From: Liolophura sinensis
Lineage: Eukaryota; Mollusca; Polyplacophora; Chitonida; Chitonidae
DNA length: 64,000 nt
Reading direction: 5' to 3'
Assembly (NCBI RefSeq): GCF_032854445.1
Contig: NC_088302.1
Location: 5,387,338 to 5,451,337, forward strand
How positions within the stretch are numbered: the first letter of the stretch is position 1; each line of letters opens with the position of its first letter. The translations under genes and the position numbers were made by a program. Below, piece after piece: positions 1-12,156 of the stretch. The notes below the pieces were generated by a model that saw only the letters and a list, made by a program, of their open reading frames with translations, was not told the origin of the DNA and did no database searches.

Positions 1-3000
1 ATTAAAACCATCTCGCTATACATTCCGTCGTATTTCTACCTCATTTCCTAACTATGGCTTATTGCCCAGTAGCTGTAAAGAGGTTGCACTAATGTTTTGA
101 AAACATCGCCCATGGCCTTCAGTGTAAAGGTCACAAATAATTAATCAAAATAACTCGCAAAAGACAGAATGTGGACTTCTGAAAAATAAACTTACAAGTT
201 AATTAATTATTTAACAGGATTTTAAATTTTATTGGAATATGTAGTAGGATATGTTGCGATAATTTTTTTATTCATCTTTTAGGAGCTTTCATATTCTGCT
301 GTTAATTATCTTGTTCCTGACTGAATTGCATCCTATTCTGCGGTCTACTTTCATGTAGCTTTTACGTAAACGCATAACGAAAACCATATCCCATGATGAA
401 ATGTAACAATATATAAACACACTGACAAGAATAATAATTATCATTATGTTAATATTATACATTAGCACAAGATTTTCCTCAAGATTATATTACAAGGAAG
501 AAAAACAAAACGAATTAAAAGTATGTAAATTAAAGATGAACATGTTAGCTTGTTGGTGATTTCTTTACGAAAAGAAAAAATAATGTTAGGGCTTAATATT
601 CTGAAGCATTATTAGGGTCGTTATAAATTAATAATGGATTCGGAAAATATTTATGCATTAAAATAAAATCTTGAAAAAAAGCGTACCTGATTTTGCCTTG
701 GCAATTATCAGTTAACTCTTTCCCTGTTAAGTACTATAGACTCGTCAAGTCAGGTAGATTCATCAGTTCAATTGGTTGTATGATGTGAAGAGTAGTACAA
801 CGGTTATTTTCTGCCATTTGATGATATATTTTGATATATTACCACTGTTTACTTTGTTGACTCGGAGATTAACTGCTGTTTACAATCTTGCATGGAAAGC
901 AGCAGAAATAAAAATCATTTTACAGAAGAGCGTATCAAGAGAAGATCACCCGAAGCTATTTGGTAATCTCGAGATCCATCTATCGTCTGACAGGAACGTC
1001 TCACAAATCTCGATTATCTGAAGGCCCGGAACCATCCACGTGTCGGTGTCTATCTCACAACGATTTGGGAGCGATCCACACTCCCTACCGCTGTAAAGAT
1101 GAGTTAGAGAGATAACGTCGTCACACAAGTCCGTCTTCCAGATTTTGTTAACGCTTTGTCTCCGGATATTGCCCGTTTTTCAAGCCACACGACAGTTTGT
1201 GGAAATAATGGCGCCCGAAGCATATGGTTTTATTGTGGACACAAAAGAATCTAGTTATTTTTTTAAGGAAGTGATTGATATACCAGAAAAGAGACGTTCT
1301 TGGATATAACCTTCGGCGGTTGTCTTTATAAATGATGATGATTCATATGTTAGTCAGAAGTCATAGAGAGAAATAAAGAGATCTAATGATTTGGACAGAG
1401 AAGACAATCTATTGGAACAAGGCGTTAAGCTGGACATCACTTTGCGGTGTTAGTTTGCCGGAGATCATCACTGGCATAAATAAAGGAACAATTAAAATCC
1501 AAAACAACAAGCCTTCGGTACGACTTTTGGACATTTAAAGGTAAAATTATGGATAATTTGTAAATATCATTAATTATGCAAATTGTATTGGTGCCATTGC
1601 GTGGAAATGATCCATTAATTGGGGTTATTTTTTTTATATCATATACAAAACGTTTTGCGAGCACGCGAACAAGTTATTAACGAAGAAACAATACTTTTAT
1701 ATGAAAATAATATTTCATCTTCGATTTTTTCCAAAGTCTGTTCTTATCCATGACATGGGCGTCACCAGGTCGCGTGGCAGTAACACACCTCATTGTACAG
1801 GCCCGTGACCCAACCGTCCTTCTTAATTGCATTTGCTATTTTTCACTTCTTGCGAAGACCAAGTGCGTACATAGATTACAGATTTATTTATTCGCCTTTT
1901 ATTTGTTTCAGATGAGCAGTACAAAAGTCGAAGAATTGAATGGGCGGATTTTTTCAAAGGTATATGAAATGAAATGGTTGCCGTATGGACAGGGATCACG
2001 CGGCCTCGGGATACTTGTTCCCGCGACCCGCGGGCCTGGCTACAACTAACAGCTGTGTGGGGGTAAAACAGGCTTCTGCGCGACCCGCCAACTTTCTCCT
2101 GTGTACTGGTCGTGTAAGCAGCTCGACGATGTACCTGCTAGGGTCGAATAAATACCATCTGGCGAAAAGTCGGAGCCTTGCAGATCCGCTTCTGAGCATA
2201 ACTTTACAGGTAGCATCGGCAGTCAACCCGGGTGACCCAGCCGACAATGGCCAGCATTGTAAGGACAAAGGCCTTGGCTGAAAACCCGACTATTTACATC
2301 AGTGGGCCTTTCCTCTACTTTGTTCCCGAGTCTTTGAACAGCAGCGAACTCTCGTTTAGTCATTGTGTTTGCTCATAGGGGCACGTCGGGTTGACTTCGA
2401 CATATGTTATACGCCAAGCACACAGTGGAACACCTTACGGTATCCAATTGTCCAGACCATCAGCGCAATGTCAACTATGGCTTAATACCATCATGTATCT
2501 AAATGGACACATTCAACACGGTTTGCGATAAACTTTACCTGTTCAAGTGGTCAGTGTAAAGCGATTGGCCAATTACCTACATACAAAGCACCCTCTCAAT
2601 CTCCAAAATGTTTTAGTTCATGCTTTTTCTTTATAGAGGAAAGTACACCAATAATTCTGTTATCGACCAAGCTGTGATCCAAAACGGCTAATACAATTAC
2701 TGTCATGAACTAAAAACAAAACGCGCCTAGAGCACTTTAAAACTTGGCTAACAGTGCATTTCATGAATAAATGGTCTATTTTGCTTGGTTGTGTTCCAAA
2801 CGGTCACCGTTTTGGCTTCAAGCATGAGATACAACGGCTTCAAGCATGTGATACAACGCCTTCAAACAAACATTATTCTGCACTCTCTTCCTCTTCCGGA
2901 AAAAATCTACGGGCGGATGCCACGGGGCCAGAATGTAAACTTTTCGTATAAAATCTGAAAACTTTTATTTATTCAACAATTTTTGACCTAAGTTAAAAAG

Positions 3001-3297
3001 CTCTTCGTGAAATCGGCCCCTGAATCAACCACTATCCAGGACACACCTCAAGATTACAAGGGCTAGTGTCGGTGCAACCTGGAACTAATTAATACACACG
3101 ACGTCCATCAGGTGTCGTATCGGTTGATAGTATGCTGTAAATCAATCAGTGTATCACACAAACAGGTCCCACACAAATACGGGTTTATACAGCATTTAAG
3201 GCATTGATAATCAGTAGTTTCCAATTACTAGCTGTTACAGGTTTGGTGACTAGGTTAATGTAACGGCCTGAGTTTCCATTGTCTATAGATGCATAAT
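1..3297. other. Unassigned DNA
   Basis: No gene recognised. Mostly A+T-rich, with a more G+C-rich patch at about 1985-2330 where short ORFs overlap on both strands without homology I can name. A 22-base unit (GGCTTCAAGCATGAGATACAAC) is repeated twice at 2814-2857 and starts a third time. Confidence 0.6.
1567..1583 (-). promoter_or_regulatory. Near-ideal POU4 binding site fused to an octamer
   Basis: Read on the - strand this is ATTTGCATAATTAATGA. It contains TGCATAATTAATGA (1567-1580), which agrees with the known POU4/Brn-3 consensus GCATAATTAAT, and overlaps a POU octamer (ATGCAAAT on +, 1576-1583). It lies about 33 kb upstream of POU4. Sequence match only. Confidence 0.4.
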
Positions 3298-4010
3298 GTT
3301 ACATTCTCCATGGAAATTCCATGTGATATATGCATGTTCTCTTATCCTTATTATACATTTCCTATTATATTTTCAACGGAAATTCCATGTAATGTATGCA
3401 GGTACTCTTATCTTGATTATAGATTTCCTATTACATTTTCATCGGAAAACTCTACGGAATTTTATGTAATATACACAAGTTGTTTTGCCTTGATATAGAT
3501 TTCTTAATTACATTTTCGAACGGAAACTCTAGGAAGTTCCATGTAAAATGTTTCTTTATTTGCTCACCGACTTCCTAATTAAATTTTAAGACAGAAACCC
3601 TACGGAATTTCATGTGAATAGAAGCCATTCCGTCTTGATTATGGATTTCCCAATGACATTTTCCCTAGGAAAACTCATTTCATATGATATAAAGTTTTTT
3701 AGTTCATTTTAGATTTCCCAAGTACATTTCTTCAGGAAAATTTTACTGAATTCCATGTGATACAATTAAGTCGTTCTTCCCTCTTTATTATAGATATTCT
3801 ACGAACGTCTGTTTGGACGCATAGATTTTAAGTGCATTATTCAATGGGGGGCTATTGAATTTCAGATGAGACAAGTATAGATTTTTCTTGATGATAAATT
3901 TCTTAATTACATACTTCCACATGTAATACAATATAAGTTTTCTTTTTTATAATGATGATAGATTTCCCAATTTCTTCTTTCTTGATTAAATACTACCTCA
4001 CTTGTAATAT
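3298..4010. repeat. Decayed tandem repeat, unit about 66-78 bases
   Basis: A recurring block of the form GATTTCCTAATTACATTTTC - (A/C)GGAAA - CTACGGAATTCCATGTAATA - CTTGATTATA starts near 3358, 3424, 3500, 3571, 3646 and 3714. Weaker copies are near 3792, 3899 and 3962, and a partial first copy is at 3298. Spacing is 66-78 bases with many substitutions and indels, so this is an old array. The short ORFs across it are not genes. Confidence 0.7.
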
Positions 4011-4756
4011 AATAAAGAGTCATAACGCTGCACTCGTTTACTCCCATGACAAATTGATGCCGTCGTGCTATAGAATAAGCATAATGTAATGTATATAACG
4101 TCATATACTAAATGGAAATGACGTCAAGGTAAGACACAGGTGCAAAGTGTACCGGAGGACGTTAAGTCGTAAATTGTGCATGTTTAGTTGATCCGTGGCG
4201 TTTTGTGTGATGTAAAGCAGCTTTACCCGGGGCAATGGTGGGGGTAGTAGCACCATTGAATATACAGCACAAAGACAAGATGGATAATGCAAAGCGAGGA
4301 TGTTTTCTAGGGTTTTCTTTATCTTTTTAACAAAAGTAAGTGATGAATATTTCTCTCTTACAATAAATTCATTGTGCTTTAAGTTCATCTGTCCAGATTA
4401 TTTGGTTCAAAGTGAATCCCTTAGTTCTGGATTTAACGGGATTTGCTGATCAAGAAGGCACATATTCTGCCGATGGAAATCACCAGTCTGTACATATAAA
4501 GTGCGTTAAACTCCAGTTAATTTATAGATGTGACTAGTCTAAAACATACTCAAAAGCTGTGTTATCGTCACATGCAATAGACAATAACATGAAGGCAATA
4601 CAAAGGGGCCAGATATCGATATTCTATCGATCTACATATGTTTGTACATAGAGCGACTTAGATAAGAAGCTCTCTCTAGTGTCCTCCATCAATTCATCTT
4701 TAATAACGTATCCCATAATGATATACATGTAATTAAAGACGTAGAGCACAGAGTAA

Positions 4757-4971
4757 AACCAGAGCAGCGACGACAGTGTGCTAGCTAGTAAATTGTCAAA
4801 CGTTTCCCGGCGAAATAACCCTGATAATTTTACCTCAGTCAGGGTTTTATTCTAACATGTAAATGCATAATTAGTAGCAACTCACTTGTACCATACCACC
4901 ATTGTTTACGCAGAATTAGGTTTAAAAATGCAGTGATGTTACTTGCAATTTATTAGACATCACAGCTCGAA
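4757..4971 (+). repeat. Dispersed repeat family R1, full copy 1
   Basis: Aligns with 46682-46892 over its whole length: ACCAGA(A/G)CAGCGAC near the start, TTTACCTCA(G/A)T(C/T)AGGGTTTTATTCTAAC in the middle, and GCAATTTATTAG(A/G)CATCAC at the end. This copy also contains ATGCATAATTA (4863-4873), a POU4-type site. The family was defined here by comparison within the window; no coding capacity or clear terminal repeats were seen, so it may be a SINE or MITE. Confidence 0.7.
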
Positions 4972-4980
4972 CATTCCAGG

Positions 4981-5023
4981 GCAGGGCGTTAAATACTAAT
5001 CAAATAAACAAATAAATAAATAA
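4981..5023 (+). repeat. SINE tail fragment
   Basis: GGCGTTAAATACTAATCAAATAAACAAATAAATAAATAAG resembles the 3' end of the local SINE (GGCGTAAAACACCAATCAAATAAATAAATA). It directly follows R1 copy 1. Confidence 0.55.
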
Positions 5024-6744
5024 GTTTGTATGTATATCATATACATCTCACTGTCTCATGAGTATAATGTCTTTTGGGATCAGAGAATTTTGAATCTGTG
5101 GCATATTTATGTAGTTTCTATATAATACCGTTTAAGAGTTTTATTTATCCTCAAATATTTCTGTTTCATGAATAATTCTTTAGAATACATTAAAAAAAAA
5201 CAACAACAAACTAACAAGTATTTATCAGCTGGGAACGTCTTTTTAAAAAGGTGTAATCATCAAGATATTAACATTGGGGTGAGGTGTATGTATCTATGGG
5301 CGTCGAAACCCACCTTCATGTATCAATTGTCAACCAAAACGTTCTGGGTCAGTAAGCGCATGAACCAATACAAACACTGAAGTTTATCGTAAAATAGTCG
5401 GGTTTGTGTAAGTATACACTTGTAAATCTGTAGTATATATTTTGTTGATGGTGGTTTACTGTCACTGTTTGACTTTGTAAAAGATACTGAATCATGTTAC
5501 ATCTATCATGATACGTGTGCTGCCATGGTAACGACAGGCACTTGTCGCATCACGCATAACATCTAGTAACTTTCCCCTGGACATAAGAAAACATGTACTC
5601 TCTGATTTAATTCAACCTTCAGTACATATTATAGTCATTACTAAATTTCTAAATTCTAATTTTTCAGGGATATTTTTGGGGGGAATCGACTTCACAAGGC
5701 TCTGTTAATTATCCACTAGAAACCTTGGGCTGAGGCCTGTATATATACAATGTGCGTCGAAACTCAAGCAAAAATGAGGTTTCGGGTGATTAATCGTAAG
5801 ACAAATAATATTGTGCAAATGCCCCAGTTGCATTATAATTGCCACTGCTGATGGTCAACTATATACCATTCTTCCTAACCATAACATACATATAGAGCCC
5901 CTAGCGCTGAGTTCTTGGAATACGACACAGCTGTTAAACAGCGAAAAACATAAACAGACAATAAGACAGGGTAATTAATATTTTAAATTCTAACAAAACC
6001 TCACATGAACCAAAAATTAAAAATGGGGTTTAATTGGAAATGCAGTAATGTAAAGAGGGTATACACTTTGCACATGAACATATATATATATATGGCGATG
6101 GGCAACGTAAAATACGATCGGCATTGTCCGTGTTTTAAAATCAAGACTCTGTCAATAATCATGAAAACAGATGGACAATTTTTACCATGAAAAGTGAAAA
6201 GTGTGCTCTTTTTTATACTTATGATATCTCTAGCGAGACTGTCCTTTCTCTCAAACCGAATGGGTCTCACGGAATCATATTCGACATTTGCAACGACTGT
6301 GCTATTACATGAAAATACTTCGTATTTCTGCTTAATTGTAAATCCAGGCGCCATAACAGATATTCGCATACAAGTCACCAATCACATAATACCGGTAAAG
6401 CGCCTCCGAGGTCAATAATCACAAGACCAGTTTCCATGATGTGAGCGGAGGAGTGGCAGTCAACAATTTTCAATGATTTCATGCTCTAGGCGCGTAAATG
6501 TGGCCAGTATTCTAATCGTGTATGCGACGCTGTATACGTTGTCAATAATCTAATCTATATATCCCAGTTTGACATTGGTTGCAAACCTTCAAATACCCCA
6601 GGTTGCGATTGTGATGCTTGTAAAGTCTCAGCTTGGGTTAAGCGGAATTAGCACAGGAAGAAAGGGCCGACGGTTATATACGGGCACTAAAGCTCGGTCC
6701 ATAACTCTATATACCATGACCTTCTGTTTGGAAAAAGAAAAGTA
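5024..6744. other. Unassigned DNA
   Basis: No gene or strong repeat recognised. Overlapping short ORFs at about 6001-6418 on both strands look like chance. Confidence 0.5.
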
Positions 6745-6746
6745 TA

Positions 6747-7437
6747 CAGTGCAACAAAAGTAAGCCCCCCCCCCCCCCCAAAACGTTGTTTGATGATATC
6801 TCCCTTGATATGTACCAGATCGCAATGAAATTCTGCACACACTATCCCAGTAATCCGGCGGACGTGGTGTATCAAGGATTAACGTGCAGGTGCAGTTGTG
6901 CGCTAATGGGCATGCGCAAAATGAAAATCGGTCGATTTTAAAAATTTTCATTTTCACTCGATGACCAGTAATTGTCAATATCGTGTGTAGCCACCACGAG
7001 ATTGTATCACATTTCAACAACGCGCTCGTATTGTGTTGCTGAGGCGTGTGATTTGACGTTGTGGGATGGCTAACCACTCTTCCTGAAGGTGGCGTCTCAG
7101 ACCTGAAGAAGGTCATGCTTAACCGCATGAATCTCTTGTGGTGTGTGTCATGTCCTTAATGCCCATCGGCACGAATATTTCAGGGTTGGTAACACGAATT
7201 CTCTGATGAAATCAAAATTTGGCGATGAAAAATCTGGATGATCCTTTTGTCAAAATCGACCGATTTTCAGTTTGCGCATGCCCATTAGCGCACAACTGCA
7301 TCTGCACGTTAATCTTTGATATACCATGTCCGCCGGGTTACTGGGATAGTGTGCGCAAAATTTCATTGCGATCTGGTACATATCAAGGGAGATATCATCA
7401 AACAACGTTTTGGGGGGAACTTACTTTTGTTGCACTG
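6747..7437. mobile_element. Tc1/mariner-type element, internally deleted, with ~190-base inverted repeats
   Basis: The ends are CAGTGCAACAAAAGTAAG (6747) and its exact reverse complement (to 7437), each flanked by TA (6745-6746, 7438-7439), the target-site duplication of Tc1/mariner transposons. The inverted homology extends through about 6939 on the left and from about 7251 on the right. The 691-base element is too short for an intact transposase and keeps only a decayed C-terminal piece on the - strand. The left arm has a C15 run (6765-6779) where the right arm has six G. Confidence 0.85.
6975..7112 (-). pseudogene. Relic of a Tc1-like transposase, C-terminal end
   Basis: On the - strand, reading from about 7112 down to a TGA at 6975-6977, the frame gives LRRHLQEEWLAIPQ, then ITRLSNTIRARC, a stop codon, NVIQSRGG and YTRY before the terminal stop. 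EEW..IPQ, the RC motif and RGG.TRY at the very C-terminus are hallmarks of Tc1-family transposases. The DDE catalytic core and the DNA-binding domain are absent, so it cannot be active. It lies inside the 6747-7437 element in the expected position near one end. Confidence 0.8.
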
Positions 7438-7469
7438 TATATATACAGTATGTAATTTACCACGTCTAA

Positions 7470-7580
7470 AGAATTTTCATGAACAGTTTGAGTAAAGCCC
7501 TAACTAAGGTAAAGTGACAAGAGGCGGTATTTTAGCTGTTACATATACGTGCATGTGATCACTGGCCCAACATCACACTG
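7470..7580 (-). repeat. R1 family, partial copy (minus)
   Basis: The reverse complement contains CCTCTTGTCACTTTACCTTAGTTAGGGCTTTACTCAAACTGTTCATG, matching the middle of the full R1 copies, and also the ACAGTGTGAT...GGCCAGTG segment further 5'. Confidence 0.6.
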
Positions 7581-7796
7581 TCTTCACTCCTCTGTTGCGT
7601 ATACTCTCCATGGTCTCTTTTGAAGTACATACATTCACGTGTTCCCGATTTAAATGACATTTACTAGTTTACATAGTTCAGTGCTGAATATTGCTCAACA
7701 TTATTTTCGAAACAATTCTGCCCATGTCGCTTTGTTATATATACCGATACATTTCTCAACAAGAACGAATGTCTTTATTGTGTAATTTGCTACTGT

Positions 7797-7885
7797 TTAA
7801 GCATTTACATTAGAATAACAGTTAGAATAAAACTCTAACTGAGGTAAACAGAGAGAAGGCGGTCTTCAACTACATGTATAGATTG
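7797..7885 (-). repeat. R1 family, partial copy (minus)
   Basis: The reverse complement reads GTTTACCTCAGTTAGAGTTTTATTCTAACTG and then ATGTAAATGCTTAAA, the R1 core. Confidence 0.6.
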
Positions 7886-7992
7886 TATTCCAAGGATTTT
7901 GCAACATGCATGGTGGACAAAGCTATGTTCGCTTGGCATTGTTTTAATGCTATTGTTTGTTCATTGTGATGAACATCATCTCATTTATGCTA

Positions 7993-8092
7993 ATATTTAA
8001 GCATTTACATGAACAATTAGAAAAAAAATCCTAACTGAGGTAAATTGACAAGGGGATGTATTTTGCCGGTTACGTGTTACCATTTGTCAGTT
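7993..8092 (-). repeat. R1 family, partial copy (minus)
   Basis: The reverse complement reads AACACGTAACCGGCAAAATACATCCCCTTGTCAATTTACCTCAGTTAGGA, then CTAATTGTTCATGTAAATGC. This matches 46719 onward closely. Three minus copies within 600 bases suggest local duplication. Confidence 0.65.
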
Positions 8093-8109
8093 ATTATATT
8101 TAATTGTTA

Positions 8110-9240
8110 CTAGGTGGTTTCTTTATGAATACCTTTGCTGTACCAATTGATATTATCTGTACGATGTGCACACAGATATGTCCTATTTCTTTCTTGTCTT
8201 TATCACCATACCTGTGATATGTTCAGACCTTCTCATATTTTAACACTACTGTTTTCTCAAGACTGTTTAATTATAGAACATAATTATTTTCTACGAAATC
8301 TTTACCCTAGCCAACCGAGCCATCATAGTGGAAGAAATCATAAATTCCTACATGAAAATAATAGAACATTTTTTTGCCATACTGATATAAAACCAATTCT
8401 GAAAAACGTATATTACCTACATCACGTGCACTGGTGTTGTTCATATACATGCATTCCCCCATTTAACACACTCGTAATTTAGCGTAAAAACAGCACCCTG
8501 TGCGCTACCTCTAAATACGTTGTTCATTTATTTACTGCAGTTCACTATTACATTATTTAACGATTTGAATTATTGTTGGTTTTTTAAATGTCAATTAAAG
8601 ACACGCGTATAAAACACTTTTATGTGGATAATCGCTGCTTCTTTGTTATAATTAAGATTTGCCAGTGAGGCGCACTGAATGTATGCTTTATGTTGGATTG
8701 GGCATTTGTGCATTATCCACCCCGCTCAGTTAGTTGAGTATAAAGCGGCTAATGTAAACCTGGCTTCGTGACAGCCATACCTGCCTGGTGTAACCCGAGC
8801 CATTGGATACAGGCCCGGCTGTGAAATGTAGGCATGTATTAAATATTTACATCCCTATCGGGCAAGCTTCATCTACCAACCGTCGTAGCCCGGTCATATT
8901 GTTTTCTGGATATCCTCCAGTTGGTCTCTGGCACGAAACTGATCCATTTCTCCGGCTATTCTTTAACAAACGTCTATCTCGGACTTGCCACATGCAATTC
9001 TTCTGGCTAAGTCAACGCTGATGCCAACCAGACGCTTTTTTTCCTCCTAGTTTACAAAGACTTAATGATAGTATACGAGATGAAACTCATACGTATTCTG
9101 CTGGCTCTATATGCAAGGCAGCATGGCAGATAGTGTTTCAACAGCCGTTCTACAGTGCGCATGGCATATTGCAGCTGATGTTGAATTGATGAGCCCCCCC
9201 CCCTCCAAAAAAAGGCTTAGAAAACAAAAACTAAGATTAC
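8110..9240. other. Unassigned DNA
   Basis: No gene recognised; a 115-codon ORF at 8135-8482 has no motif I can name. Confidence 0.5.
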
Positions 9241-9390
9241 ATATTTATTTGATTGGTGTTTTGTGCCATACTCACGAATATTTCACTTATACGACGGCAG
9301 CAGGAATTATGAGGGATGGGTGGGGGGGGGGGGGGGGGGGCGACAATGCCTGGGGGAAACCCACGACCATCCGCAGGTTGCTGCGACACC
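9241..9390 (-). mobile_element. tRNA-derived SINE, partial, with G19 expansion
   Basis: Plus-strand reading TTTATTTGATTGGTGTTTTG, AATATTTCACTTATACGACGG, then GGGGGAAACCCACGACCATCCGCAGGTTGCTG is the SINE 3' part in reverse orientation. The tRNA-like head is missing. A G19 run at 9322-9340 replaces the short G-rich stretch expected after CATTATGGTGGGAGG. Confidence 0.8.
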
Positions 9391-10367
9391 ATTTATAATT
9401 AAAACTGAGTAATATGCGTACTATGAGTGGGACTGTTATAAACTTGGAATGACAAGTAATATGTAAATGAAGCAATACACTATATGTTTTATTAATGCAG
9501 AATTAGTAATCATTTGGAATATCTTTGGCCTTTCGTTTTCTAACTGAATTTATTATGTCAGTTGCTAGTGGTATTTTGGTCAACATATTTATTTTAGAGA
9601 ATTTCTATGAATTGGCTCAATTACATTTGTCTGTTTAACATTTCGTTCTTACAAGTTTGCTGACGATACACGGTGTATCGTCAAATGAGCACAAATGAGA
9701 GTGCATATGGCTTCACTGCCATAGAACACTACCCAGTGCAATATAGGCTGCACTGTTGAGTTCTGTACTAATTATTATGACTGGACAAACAGATGTTTTT
9801 TGCAGCATTTCTGTATTAGACTTTTATCAAATAAATTAATGGCTCTTTTGTTAGTGTATCGGTGAAATGCCATCTCAAACCTTTATGGGATACTGCTAGA
9901 AGTAATTATATTTATTTACCTGTGGAGTTCAGGTGTTCATGTCTGCGTGTATGTGTATAAGGGAGTGGCAGTACGGTGGTGTCTGGTTGTTACATCGCGT
10001 GAGTCCTGCTTCTCTGTGAGAGTTCTCTTCCTGATTAAGACAAACCGTGTTAATTAACTGTAGATTTAATTTGCTCTGTCTCGCTCAGACGGGGTCAACC
10101 AACTGCATGACCTCTTTGTACAACACCCTCTCTCACACCTCCAATCAGTCCCACCTGTAGAAATCTACACCAGGTAAATGGACGGCTGGATATTTATACC
10201 TTTTTGATGTTTATGTCCGTCAACACGCTTTAATACTCAAAGCTGTACGCCCCGTATGTTCAACACCATGCAACAGGATACAACAGACACGGATTAAACT
10301 TGATGGGTTTGATCCTGGAGAAACCTTCTCAGAAACTGTATAGTCCGACAGTCGTTTAGTGTATATT
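9391..10367. other. Unassigned DNA with a perfect palindrome
   Basis: No gene recognised. GACGATACAC-G-GTGTATCGTC (9662-9682) is a perfect inverted repeat with 10-base arms. Confidence 0.5.
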
Positions 10368-10490
10368 ACATAATGTAATATTGTGTCATAAACAAACAAT
10401 GTGATATTGTCTCATACACAAACAATGTAACATTATCTCATACACAAACAATGTGATATAGTCTCATATAGAAACAATGTAATTTTACGC
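10368..10490. repeat. 26-base minisatellite
   Basis: The unit AAACAATGTGATATTGTCTCATACAC starts at 10394, 10420, 10446 and 10472, with a degenerate unit before it. Confidence 0.8.
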
Positions 10491-12156
10491 CACGCAGATT
10501 ATATATGTACTGTCACGCACATATAATCTAATGTTTTCTCATGCAGAAAATGTAATATTGTAACATGGAAATAATTTTCTAATATATGCATGTCTATTAC
10601 ATGTGATATTTTCACAAATAAATATATATATTAATACATATATCTTACATAACATCATACACATTTCAGATGGAGCTGTACCGGCATGATTTGTGCAAAG
10701 CTAAAATATCTCAGTCCAAACTTTACAAAAGTGTTCGGTAGTCTTGACGGACATAGGCGTCCGTTCACATCACGATTGCCTAAAATGATCACAACATTAT
10801 TCTACACATATATACGCCGGATATAAAGTTTTATGAAATGGTTAATTGTATTTAACAGGATATATATCGGGGACATGATGCCCCGATGCTTAATATATTA
10901 TATAGGGACTATCATTTAAATAAACGGAAAATACAATTTTAATGTGATATAAATTTTAAACAAATTTCCAAACACAACCAAAATAAAAGGCAAATTCATT
11001 TCTATCGGCGATGAAACCTGATCTTACTCTAAAGTCACGTGAACGTCACGTATATAGGCATGTAATCAAATGAATACAGCGTATTCATTTTACGTATACA
11101 TTTACTTCAAAGACTGTCACGTAAAAAGCAGCCATGATTTTTGTGAGCTAGGAAAGGCCGAGTCTAACCATCAAGCCCTCTTGACATATTATTTATTCAT
11201 ATATATACCTGGGCATGGAAGTCCCTTTATCTGTCAAACGTCGCGCAACCTACTCTCATTTTCACTATGACTTGCCCATTACTGCTTTCATTTTATTTGT
11301 TTATTAATAATTTTATGTTTATTTACTTTCTTTTGTGAGTTATAAGGCATTTTCTACCTTATATTCTGACCGATACAGTGTTATCCTTGCTCAAGTATGG
11401 AACAAAAGTGCCCTCGTTATTGTCATGCGAGCGGTCACTTTTCTGGATTATAGTGAAAACATAACGCTTTCCTTTCGTATACTTAATTATGAATTGCACG
11501 AAACCATTTACTTCAAAGACAGATAGGTTTCTTTGGAGGAAATCGAATTCTTCCTAATGTCGGAATGACATAGTATTTAACATGCAGATTTTGTTTTTGT
11601 TATATAGCTGCTGTCAGTTTGTAGTGTAGATTGCCAACATGATTTTTTCTCAACTGTAACTGTTTTGTGCTGTATAACGTTCCGCTGTTATGCGTTCAAT
11701 CCAAAACAACTGTGGTGCCAAATGTCACCCTACCCGATGGAATAGAGCAATGGTGTTCCGACAAAGGTGTTCCTTCTAACGGGATCTTGTTGAGTAAAAG
11801 ATGACAATTGTCGGTCGTTGGTTATCATACTTGGCCAAGAGCCACGGTATGAAAGCTGACTGTCACCCACCTTCCGTGGAACACTAATTAGATTGGCTAA
11901 TTTTCACCTGTATTTTGTCGGCCTAACTTTATTACCTGCTTAAATGTTGGGGGACGCTGTTACCTCTTGTCACCCCCGTCCCGAGACCATATGGCGTTAT
12001 TGTGGTTTGCCTCTGGGGGCGTGAGATTCGAAACCAATGTTGTACTACACTTAACAAAACGCTCGATCCAAAATCATTATCATGTGGAAGCGGCAAAAAT
12101 CATTTGTAGTATATATTAATTCATTATATGAAATTAATAAATAAATTTGCACACAC
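10491..12156. other. Unassigned DNA
   Basis: A+T-rich; no gene or clear repeat recognised. Confidence 0.5.

Noticed and set aside
6628-7128. 166-codon ORF on - across the Tc1-like element
   Set aside because: It runs in a different frame from the transposase relic and crosses the inverted arm and the element border.
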